The notes below the pieces were generated by a model, which ran no database searches, was not told the DNA's origin, and saw only the letters and a program-made list of their open reading frames with translations. The position numbers were made by a program, and so were the translations under genes. Positions 11,133 through 20,954 of a DNA stretch of 64,000 bases are shown in pieces. The stretch's first letter is position 1. Each line of letters starts with the position of its first letter. This stretch comes from Brugia malayi (Eukaryota; Nematoda; Chromadorea; Rhabditida; Onchocercidae): contig NW_025062479.1 in assembly GCF_000002995.4 (NCBI RefSeq), positions 22,192,721 to 22,256,720 of the forward strand, given 5' to 3'.

Positions 11133-14100
11133 TTACATTGAAAACAGTTTCTGTTGCTCAACACGTACAGCAACATCCAGAATACTATCACCAAAACGAG
11201 GAGAAGTTGTCGTTGTTGCAGCTGGTTGCGGCTGCGGTGGATGCATTCGCTGACTTTCAGCTAAATTCGTTGCTGGCTGCAAAAATCTGCTCAATCTTTA
11301 AATTTATTTGCTTACAAAACTAATTTTAAAACAAATCGCCAGTTTCCCTTTAACAGTTTCCATGCTTTCAATTTAATTTCATACCGGTTTCTATTTATTT
11401 CGCACCTACTTACTGCATTTACTGTGGTATGAGTAATCCGGAGTACATTATCAAATTTTATGGAAATCAACACATATGCTTTTCATATTCTCATATCTGT
11501 ACTTCTATGCATGATAAATACTACATTATACGTAAATAGAAACTACCTTAACACATTCTCCATATGCAAACATTTCGGTAAAAGACCTACCCTTACACCG
11601 ATAGCATCGGAGTTTCCACGTATGCGTTCACGAATTGTTGAAATTTCCGTTTTAGTTGCAGCAATTTCAATTACTAGTCGACTGTATTCTGATCGCTGCT
11701 CGGATGTCATGAGATCTGTCGGCGTATCCATCCTCCCATTTCCACCTTCAGGGTCGTTATTCTCAAAATTCAATATTAAATGCAAAACCACGGCCGTGTT
11801 CTAATTCAGTCGAACTAACAAGAATATTTGTTTAGAAAGAAGCTTACAATTTTAACGGCGTTCATAAGACGAGCTAAGTCATTTTCTGCCTGTTCCAGTA
11901 CCGGAATGCGACTGAGAAGCGTGCGCATCTCTGAGAGCGCCTCATTCGGAAGTGGCTTACTGAGAAGTGAAACATCAATCAGTCCTAAACTACTTTGTTT
12001 TAATAATATAAAATCACGGTCATTTCAATTATCATTTCTTCAATGCCCTAATCCACAGTAAACCAGCTTATAGTACCTTTCGCAACAGCCTGACGTAGCT
12101 GTTCAACAATTTGTTGCGTTGAAGCAGGCATAGTTGCATTACCCATACCATCTGGCGGTATCCAACCACTCTCCAGTGATGGAGGTTGATGTTCAGATAG
12201 AATTTCCCAAAGAGTTGGAATAGTTGTTGATTTCGCAGTTCCTGAAGCCGAACGATTACCCCATCCTAAACGAGCAGTTTCAAAAAATATTCCCAGAAAA
12301 AAGTCTGAAATCACTCAGTTCAAATGCAACCTGAATACCTGGCGAGTAAAATGATCCTCAGCCATCAGGTTCTCAGGATAATTAAACGGCACAATAAACC
12401 TTTTAATGCACCCCGAAAAGCATATAATACCAATCCAAAACAATCCACGATGTATAAGCAACCAGATTTATAACAAACCTGATGAAGCCGTGACAGCAAT
12501 TGCTTGCGCGCTTCTAGCTGGCCACGCTGGAAGAGAATTCGCCGAGATCGGTGCAGCATTATTATTCGATGATTTTGAAGGAAGATCGCCCCAACCAAGA
12601 GGAACGATTACACGAACGCCTGAAATGAAATATATTTTCTTGAGGCGAATAGAATAAGCACGACCAAACAAAAACATCGAAATACTATTATAAAGGACAA
12701 TTCTGAAAGCCAAACTTACCGCTTTCGTTATCTGAGTTGTCGTATTCTTTTCCGACTGGTATAATCCATCGTTTGATTTCTTCTGAAAGATTAAACTGAC
12801 AACACTGTTATCAATAAATTCAATAAAGTGCAGTCATATGATAAGTAAAAAAGACAAACTTTGTTGCTTCTCAGGATCACCCCATGCAGCAGTACCAGTA
12901 TCTCGTTGCCATTTACGTACTTCACCTTCTGGATCCTGCCAGACAGCATTCTCTCCCATGAACTGTTAAATAGCAGCGATAAGATTTAAAATTCTGTATA
13001 CGGCACAAGCAAGTATAAACAGAACGATGAAATGAGGATGTGTCGTTTCAAAAACGAAAAATCAGTGGAAAAACACCAACCGAATCAGATTTGGAGACTT
13101 GTGAATACGAATTGAAAGTATTGGGAGGAGGTGAACGATTCACAAAGTTTTGTGCAAATTGTGGTTTTGGTACAACAGGCACTGCCGTTACTGTTGCACC
13201 ATTGCTACCTGCTGAAGGATTCCATTGTGTCAACCCATTTGGCATCTAAAATGATAAAATGTTTAGTCAATTAATTATTATGTCCTTCATCAAATTTGAT
13301 TAAGTCACAATTTTCAGTCTTCAAGATAAATCAAAACAGAGCGCGATGAAACTGAGTGTTTCTAAAACAACAATGAACCTTTCAAAATATATTTTGAAAT
13401 ACATTTCAAGAAGAAATTCCATAAAACACTTTAACTTCCTAATACATCCAGCTTTCCGGATTTTGCAAAAGTCAGTGGTAGCGCTTCCTTAATGACATTT
13501 GACATAATGAAGATGGAAGAAATCTTACAGTGTACTCGACAGTAGGTGGCGGGAGATACATTCCATTGACTGTATTGTTTACAGCTGGTGTGCCACCCCA
13601 AACATTTTGCAGCCGACTTCGTTGCGGTGGTGGAATTGCAGACGGTGGCACTGGCGGCTGTACTGGCTCATTCATCGGACGCTGCACCCAATTTCCCATC
13701 ACAGCGTTACTTTCGAATGGTGGACCACTGAATCGTGTGGGCAGAGGAAAAACGTTACCACGTGGTGCATTTTGCTGCCAGCCTATAAATAGACCAAAAA
13801 TAACTGTCTTCATTTAACTCGACTAGTCTTTCATGTATTTACATGTAGCATAAGTAGCTGGTAGGCGACGCATTTTCCTATGGAAGTGGATAAAGATGAA
13901 TAAGATTAAAAAACACATTATTTCAAATGCTTACTTGCAGCATAAGCAGGTGGTGGCGGAGCTGTTGGAAATACTGGAGGACGCTGAGCACCACCCCAAA
14001 CTTGCTCTTCATTCGGCCATAATTTATTCTGAGTCAAACCACCACAAAATGGTACTGCTGCTCGTACTGTTTGTGACTGCGTAGACATATCCCAATTTCG

Positions 14101-15200
14101 TTGTTCTAAAATACTCCCAAAACGTATAATGAGGTACAGAGGAAGCCTTTATTAGCTCCAGCAGTAAGGAATTTCAATAAAACAGTAAGACGAACAATGA
14201 AGTACCAACCAATTTCAGGTTGCGACCATCCACTTGTTGTGCCACAACTAGCAAAAGATGGAGGAAAATGGCTAGTTCCTGTAATTAATATTGCAATTAA
14301 TATGGTATCTTCTTCCAGTCACTCTTGAAACCAAACAACTTGAAAATTTAAGGCTAGCTGATATAATATTCTTGTCCATATATATCTGAATGACGACACT
14401 TAGGACTACAATTGTTTCAATATACCATTATTAAACATGACAAATTTTTGAAACAGAACATATAAAAAGAAGAATCAATCGTCCATTATTCTTCGTTGGT
14501 TTGTCACTGATATTTTGGGAGATTAAAAAGGGCAGAACCAAACCTGATTTAGTGCATAAAATCGGAGGTCAAAAACTACATTTAAAACAAACCACTTAAT
14601 GGTTCCTGTTCTAAGGAAAACTGGTTGAGAGGCGTTGCTTGCCAGATACCCAATGCTTCATTGATGTTTGCTTCTGAAATATGTTTAATATTCTAGAAAA
14701 ATATGGCCAGCAATCGCTTTTTAATTTTCCAATTTATTGACTTCAAATAGCTCAGGAAATTAATGCAACTGAAATGAAACTTCACCTAATGATTTTGGCT
14801 CTTGCCAGACAACTTTCGCATTACTATTACGAAAAGCCGGTGGTACAATTGATCGCATATGCTCATCGAATGCTGCATTATTACTGTAATCACTAACACC
14901 ACCCCAACGATTCTGCAAAAAAGATGCTTCTTCAGACAAATGCACATCTGGTATGTTTACAAAATGATTTCAGTCAGCACTTGAATGAAAGCTACTAAAA
15001 TACATTACAGAAGAACAACTACCAAAGATTAACTGTAATAACTTGGTGAATCAGCTTGCAATAAAAACCAGGTAAATTACGATATGATTTCCTCTTCCAC
15101 TTCTAGATCATTTATTAACAATAATTACCTGCTGTTGTTCAATGCTCCACGAATTCAGCGAAGCTGTTTCAGCTTGTGTACTATCAACTGGAGCCCACAT
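11133..15200 (-). CDS. ain-1: GW182-family protein, AIN-1-like miRISC scaffold
   Basis: Fourteen exons on the minus strand: 15200-15129, 14912-14786, 14673-14593, 14278-14210, 14105-13935, 13782-13529, 13245-13081, 12962-12860, 12782-12720, 12619-12479, 12265-12077, 11984-11848, 11800-11591 (or -11597), 11276-11133. All phases match, giving about 641 residues. The protein carries many Gly-Trp/Trp-Gly pairs: RWGGVS, GWSQP, VWGGAQ, VWGGTP, AWGDPEK, LGWGDL, LGWGNR and SGWIPP. One exon holds VWQDPEGEVRKWQRDTG then TAAWGDP, close to the conserved Argonaute-hook region of TNRC6/GW182. The rest is low-complexity Pro/Gln/Asn/Ser, with a helical segment near the C-terminus and no RRM or UBA domain, as in C. 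elegans AIN-1/AIN-2. Such proteins bind Argonaute and recruit CCR4-NOT and PAN2-PAN3 to silence miRNA targets in the cytoplasm. The start at 15200 was chosen because an in-frame stop lies upstream and an unpaired splice acceptor sits 55 bases before it. Confidence 0.88.
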
Positions 15201-15254
15201 GAGGCCACTTCCTTTTACTTCTCTACGACCTCTCGTTAATGAATGTGGTTAGTT

Positions 15255-15262
15255 CCTGAATA
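15255..15262 (-). promoter_or_regulatory. probable spliced-leader acceptor for AIN-1
   Basis: On the minus strand ATTCAG precedes position 15255, with no donor-matched coding exon upstream and with an in-frame stop between it and the ATG at 15200. This is the usual arrangement for a trans-splice site. Confidence 0.45.
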
Positions 15263-15514
15263 CACACGTACTTATATGTCCCACTAATAATATTTATGAT
15301 GGATCTCGCGGCGCGGCGAAGAAAACATATTTTTGTAAACACTGCAACTATATCAAAAATAAAAGAATAAACCAGAGCAACTTTGTTAAACAAGTTTTGT
15401 ATCCCTAAAATACGGAATTTAGTTTCTCAACATTAGCACGTATTTATATTATGTTGAAAAACTTACTTCTTTCTATACATTTAACTGAATAATTTTTAGT
15501 ACAAGAAACATAAG

Positions 15515-15811
15515 TTGCGACATAATTATTACAGCATACCAACCAAAAATCAAAGAAATCATCAAGCCGAACTTATTTTCTACGCAGATAAAATGTTTCA
15601 TATGATTACAGAAGCTAGTGTTGCGGGTTTGTATTCTGCAATTTCACTTATTTCATATTCCACATCATGCCGTGAAATTGCTGACACACTGGCAGCTGAT
15701 AATTTAGAGGATACATCTAAACTTCAATCTAAAAAATCTAAACCCCCAAGATTTATCTGTGTAATCATTAGCTTTATGGCTATCATATCAGCAACTGGTC
15801 TACTTCACTAA
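15515..15811 (+). CDS. weak small ORF with C-terminal hydrophobic tail
   Basis: A 98-codon open frame ending FICVIISFMAIISATGLLH, i.e. a hydrophobic last 19 residues preceded by a lysine-rich stretch (KLQSKKSKPPR). Acceptor-like sites TACGCAG (near 15590) and GATTACAG (near 15610) lie inside it, so it could instead be a terminal exon starting there. It lies just upstream of, and divergent from, AIN-1. No family recognised; chance cannot be excluded in this composition. Confidence 0.2.
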   Translation: MRHNYYSIPTKNQRNHQAELIFYADKMFHMITEASVAGLYSAISLISYSTSCREIADTLAADNLEDTSKLQSKKSKPPRFICVIISFMAIISATGLLH

Positions 15812-16515
15812 TATAGTGATAATTATACCTTGCTTTTATAGTGATAATTATAGACCTTAATTTACCGTTTATTTCAAATTTCATAATGCGTTTAAGCATA
15901 GAAAGTGGCTGACCATATACACCTTTTAAATGCCTTAGAAATTTGATTTATTATTACTTCGTTTCAGTAACTATGCACAATTTTCCATCATTGCAATTAA
16001 TTCGCCGCATTAACAGACTCTGTGTCATAAGATTAAAGAAATCAAATCAAACACAATAAAGCAAAACTCATTTGCAATAAGTAGACATATTTTAGCAGCA
16101 AAAACGATTAGGAACTTCTTTAAAAATAAACTATTACAAATTTATTACGGAACTGAATAAGTTGTATCGTTTGATTTTAGTGGTGACAAAAACTAATTGA
16201 TAATTTTGCATAAGAAACACAAAAGGATGCACTATCTCATATATCTAATCAATTCCACATGGCACTTACAAAGCGTCTTTTCCTATCACTATACTAGAGC
16301 AATGGTATACGAAAGAAACAAAGTAACGGTAACCGCTTTTGCAACCAATTAAGAAACTGCTCAATGTGACCCGTTGCCAAACGATCTAAATCACCATATG
16401 CTACAATAGCACATTAAATAAATAGGAATCTTACATCTTTCCGTAAATCATTTTGAAGAAAATCAATGCTCTGATATCAAAACATTTCATTACTAACAGT
16501 CCTATTTTTACTTTC

Positions 16516-16556
16516 CTATTGCTATTCATAAGTTCTAAGCTTATGAATAGCAATAG
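16516..16556. repeat. perfect 17-bp inverted repeat, 7-base loop
   Basis: Arms 16516-16532 (CTATTGCTATTCATAAG) and 16540-16556 are exact reverse complements around TTCTAAG. Located upstream of AIN-1. Could fold as a hairpin. Confidence 0.85.
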
Positions 16557-16781
16557 TATAAAAAGAGATAATTCATAAGGATGTATTTATCACACACATT
16601 GTTTACACAAAGTATGATACACAAGAATGAAGCGCAAAGATGTCTTTTCCTAAAAGAGCAAAAACATCCCAGATATCAGATAACTTTATCATTTTAATAC
16701 TTGTCCCAAAATATTATAAGCTAATGAAGCAGCAGCTAGCCAAGGCCAAGTTAGATGTACTCTGAAACAGTTGATCTTGTC

Positions 16782-16807
16782 GAGAGAGAGGGAGAGAGAG
16801 TGAGAGT
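16782..16807. repeat. (GA)n microsatellite
   Basis: Interrupted GA run, directly readable. Confidence 0.85.
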
Positions 16808-16965
16808 GATGTGCACCACAATGAACAACAAATGAAAGGAATAATAAGTGCGCCTCAAACATGGACCATGCGATCATCACCATCTCAAATGGTAGTTAGT
16901 CTAAAGTGATGAGAAGAACCGAATCGTACGTAACACCGAAGAGATGGCCTAAGCATAAACAGATG

Positions 16966-16999
16966 GGTAGGTAGATAGATAGATAGATAGGTAGGTAGG
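16966..16999. repeat. (GGTA/GATA)n tetranucleotide repeat
   Basis: GGTAGGTAGATAGATAGATA followed by more GATA and GGTA units; a tetranucleotide repeat with a block of GATA variants in the middle. Confidence 0.9.
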
Positions 17000-17151
17000 C
17001 AGGGGAGAAGGTAGACATGCAAGAAACATGCCCCAGGATAGGCAAACATGATGGGATCAGTGCTATAGAGCATAAGCAATAACAGCAACTCAGAGGGAGA
17101 GAGATGAATGCAGAGAGAGTGCGATATCTGAGAGAAATGGGTGCATGGTGC

Positions 17152-17198
17152 ACAGCACAGCACAGCGCACATCGTGGTGATGTGCTGTGCTGTGCTGT
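17152..17198. repeat. CAGCACA-type hairpin
   Basis: Left arm 17152-17172 (ACAGCACAGCACAGC, GC, ACAT) pairs with right arm 17180-17198 (ATGTGCTGTGCTGTGCTGT) with a two-base bulge and loop CGTGGTG. Much more GC-rich than its surroundings. Both arms are themselves five-base tandem repeats. Confidence 0.85.
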
Positions 17199-17611
17199 AT
17201 TAAACGTTCCACTTGTCAATAGCAACACAATTCGGAACCCCTCGGATCAACCAGCACCAGCAGCACTGTGTGCATCTCCGCTCTGTAGCACACCTCTCCT
17301 CTCCATTCTGCCTAGTTTGGCCATTACTTGCCCATTGTAGAGTGACAGTCCATCTATGTGTGTGTGTGCTTAGCAACAATGTCTCCTTCCTGGTCGTCAT
17401 CAATTGTTGGACTTCTGGAAGAGACCAGGAGAGCATTGTGTCACACGTCTCCTTGCTTGCCCTTATCCTCCAGAACCATCCATTTTGCGCACATCACAGT
17501 GCCACATACTCTAATGCACAACTCATAATAATAATACCTGAAGTGTAGGCAAAGAGAACAATGACAATACATATTCAGTAACCTGCATGAAATAAATGAC
17601 TTGCAATTGTG

Positions 17612-17632
17612 ACTCTCTCTCTCTCTCTCTCG
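17612..17632. repeat. (CT)n microsatellite
   Basis: Uninterrupted CT run of about 20 bases followed by a longer pyrimidine-rich stretch to about 18000. Confidence 0.85.
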
Positions 17633-20600
17633 CATTTCCTATCCTTCTTCTACATCCTTTGTGATCTTCACAAATTTACTTCCTCCTCTCTTCTACTCTC
17701 TATCTGCAAAAAGTTCCACTTACAACAACATCACAAAATAAACATCAACACTTCTCTTCTTTCTTTCCAATCTTTCAAAAATAAAGCAGTTAAAACAAAG
17801 AAAAGAGAATGTGCAAATTGTCGACAACTTCTCCTCTCCTCCACTCCCTCCCTCTCTGAAAGGCATGAAATGATGCCTGTTTTGCTCGGTTCCGATCAAA
17901 GTCGTGCGACAACGGAAGTGAAACTCGACTGGCACATAACACTCCCCTCCTCTCTTCTCCTCTCCTCCTTGTACCTAACAATACTTCCCTATCCCATTCC
18001 CTTTTAACGTCAATTAATACAGAGCATTTTTCTTCTTATAAATCGATCTTTCTTACATTTTTTTCTCCCTCCTCGCTTAGCCACAAAATACTTCAAATTA
18101 TCCTGATACCACCGAATATATATATGTCATTTCTAATTTCTTCGACATTCACTAAAAGCCGTTGATAGACGTCAAGCCACATCTAATCTCCACGAATAAA
18201 ATGAGGGAAGGCATTTATGACGTTCGTTGGGATAAAAAGGTGTAAGATGATACACAATAGTCAAAGGATAGAAAAGCAATTCGAAATTGAGAGCTAACAC
18301 AAAAATTTTTTCTTTTTTTTTTCTTCCAAACAACAAGAGCAAATAATCAGTGGAAGCAATGCGCTTCGTTTCTTTTTTTTTTTCTCATGTACCCAGCATT
18401 AAAAACATAAATTTTAACCATTTTTAAAGCTAATATTTCGAAAACTAATGATATCTCAAATCAACATTACTTTGCTGACAGTTCTATTTACCAAGCACAT
18501 AAGATGAACGAACGCATTAGACAAAAATACTTAGAGGATTAAACGAACTACAAAACGCGTTAGTCGATTAAAAAAAAAAAAAAAGAGGGAAATGTTAGAC
18601 ATCTTCGATGTTAAACTCCTTTAGAAACCAACACTAAAATACATACTGGTAATGGTTCATCAAAACAAAATAGTTGAAAGGAACAATGATTAGGAACATA
18701 CACGGATGACACTATCCTAAAATCCGAAGTGGATCGATCTAGTATTTTAATTTGTGCACATTTTAGTGTTAGCTTCTACGTGACATTACACGTATAATTG
18801 AATTAAGGACGAGAAGAATTGCATTGTTAAATTCATTAGGAAGAAACTTGTGGACGAGATTGTATGTACAAATCACCGGAATAGAACAACATCAATAAAA
18901 TACAGTGAATGTTAGTTCCAGGCTCATCCAATTTATGTAAAAATACTATATCATCTTCCCGCTCAATAATCTTACATATTGAAATAGCTAACTATCATGT
19001 GACCTTTGACATATCCCAATAAACAAATATTATTTATCCTATCCAAAACCATTCCTATAATTATAAGCGCCAAAAATCTAGGTTAGGAATGAGATAAAGA
19101 AGATAGAGTTCATTTCAAATTCTCTAATTTTTGTTCCTATGCAAGGAATGATGATGTCACTAGATTGAAAGAACAGCTGTGTTTTGTTATTTTAGATCTA
19201 TCTATACTGCTCCTTTCTTTTTTTTTTCTTTTCTCACTCATCTCGTTCACGACCACATATTTTCTCTTCTTCCACTTCAATGCTCTTCAAAAAAAAAAAA
19301 AAAAAAAAAACAAACAAACTATCCGAAGAGTGATCAAGGGAAAATAACAGGTGCACTAATGCCATCAACTAAATTGGAGTGCCGTAGACAACAAACGTCT
19401 GTCCATTTCTCTCACCCTCCCTCTCTTCACAGGGTTGTGACCAGATCACAATTCAATAGATGACCAATCGATGGTCATCTATCGATGTCTCCAGTGGTAG
19501 CATATATCGTAAACATATTGACCTATATATAGTACCATCAGAATGACCTATAATAGTAATACTGAGTGATCATTTATATAGCATAAAGGATAACGAAATA
19601 TTTCGCTGAATTATACATTTTCTATTAATATACATAGCTAGCTATCAACTTAAATGCTTTCATCAGCGGATTTCTGATCTTTTTTTGAACGAAATACGTC
19701 ACAGATATATTTTTATGCAATTTTCATAGTACAAACACAAGGTTGATCATTTGATATCATAAACATGAACAAGAATGCACTGTTTCAGTGACAGCAACAT
19801 TTGCGAAAACCCGTACATGTGAATCGGAGGTTAGTTTTATAAAATTTATGGAATTTTGCGAAATATCCAAAATTGGAAGTTAAAAAGATACGTCTGAAAG
19901 CGGAATACTCCATCAACAAATGAGTTAGATACCTAAAAATATATTTAAATGATTTCCATAAAAAATTGAACGCCTAAGTCTCCCGGTCCATTGGCAATTA
20001 CAAAGACAGATACAAACCTAATTACAATACAAAAGAATGTGCATTATAAAATTTGCTTCTCATAACAGATGAGTCAGAAAAACTTTTAAAAAAAATTAAA
20101 ATACACGATTTTTAAATCTTTTGTCCCAAAATACCAAATTTCTCACAGTCACTCAATATATGATCTACTAGTTCTAAAAGACTCATCAAATGACAAAAAA
20201 AGTATCAATGGAAGAAAACAAAAGAAAAAAAAAAAAAAAAAAACATCACAGTTCAAAAAAAAAAGAAAACATTGAGAAAGCTTTTTATAGAAGAATACCA
20301 TAAGCTCGACGTAATCATTCTTGTACTTCTGAAAGAATTTGTGAATGGGGAGGATTAGGAATGTTTAATCGGTTATTTCAGTTGGAGATTGATAAAGTGA
20401 ATTATGCACTAAGTTAAACGTAACGGAATGATATTCGAATAGTGGTCGGAAATTTATCGAGCATACAACTTATGAACAAAAACTAAGTAAACTAAGGATT
20501 AATTCAGACCACAGTATGGTATGAATTGAGGCTTGAATCCGAGTCTATCATTATACTAGAGAAACGAAAACTAGATTCACCAAAGAAGTATTTGAGAGTA

Positions 20601-20751
20601 ATCAGTTCAGTAACTCAGGAGTACATTCTAAAAGTAACTTAAAAAACCTGAAGTAAAAATAAATGATTAATAAAGAAATTGGATTCAATACTCATAGTTC
20701 TTGCCAGAAGTTAATAGCATCAATCTAAAGTACCAAAAAAATCTATTTCCT

Positions 20752-20797
20752 AACACACACAGACAGACACAAACACACATACATACATACATACATC
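20752..20797. repeat. CA-rich / (CATA)n microsatellite
   Basis: ACACACACAGACAGACAC then four CATA units; 160 bases beyond the LIN-23 stop, so probably in its 3' UTR or flank. Confidence 0.85.
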
Positions 20798-20954
20798 CTA
20801 TGAAATGAAAAACATAAAAATTGTAAGACAGTGGTATCAATGTTGATTTCTAAAACAATTCATAATTTGATGAATCGAGAATTGAAACAAAAAATCATTA
20901 AGAACTATAAGCATACGTCAGTTCAGCGCAAAATTAGAAAGAATTTCGTGCAAG

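Larger units (their letters stand above)
15256..20954. other. intergenic region between AIN-1 and LIN-23
   Basis: Both flanking genes run on the minus strand, so this holds the AIN-1 promoter side and the LIN-23 3' side. It includes a 98-codon plus-strand open frame (15515-15811), an inverted repeat (16516-16556), a microsatellite-rich, less AT-rich block (16700-18000), and otherwise AT-rich sequence with poly-A runs at 18569-18583, 19290-19310 and 20226-20243. No other gene could be supported. Confidence 0.5.

Noticed and set aside
13530..13817. 95-codon plus-strand open frame
   Set aside because: Antisense to the Pro/Gly-rich AIN-1 exon 13529-13782.
16885..17548. Several overlapping open frames on both strands
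   Set aside because: Balanced base composition and repeats reduce stop density in all frames; none has splice sites or protein-like features.
17609..18007. 132-codon plus-strand open frame
   Set aside because: It runs through a pyrimidine-rich tract that lacks stops by composition; the product is Ser/Leu/Phe low complexity.
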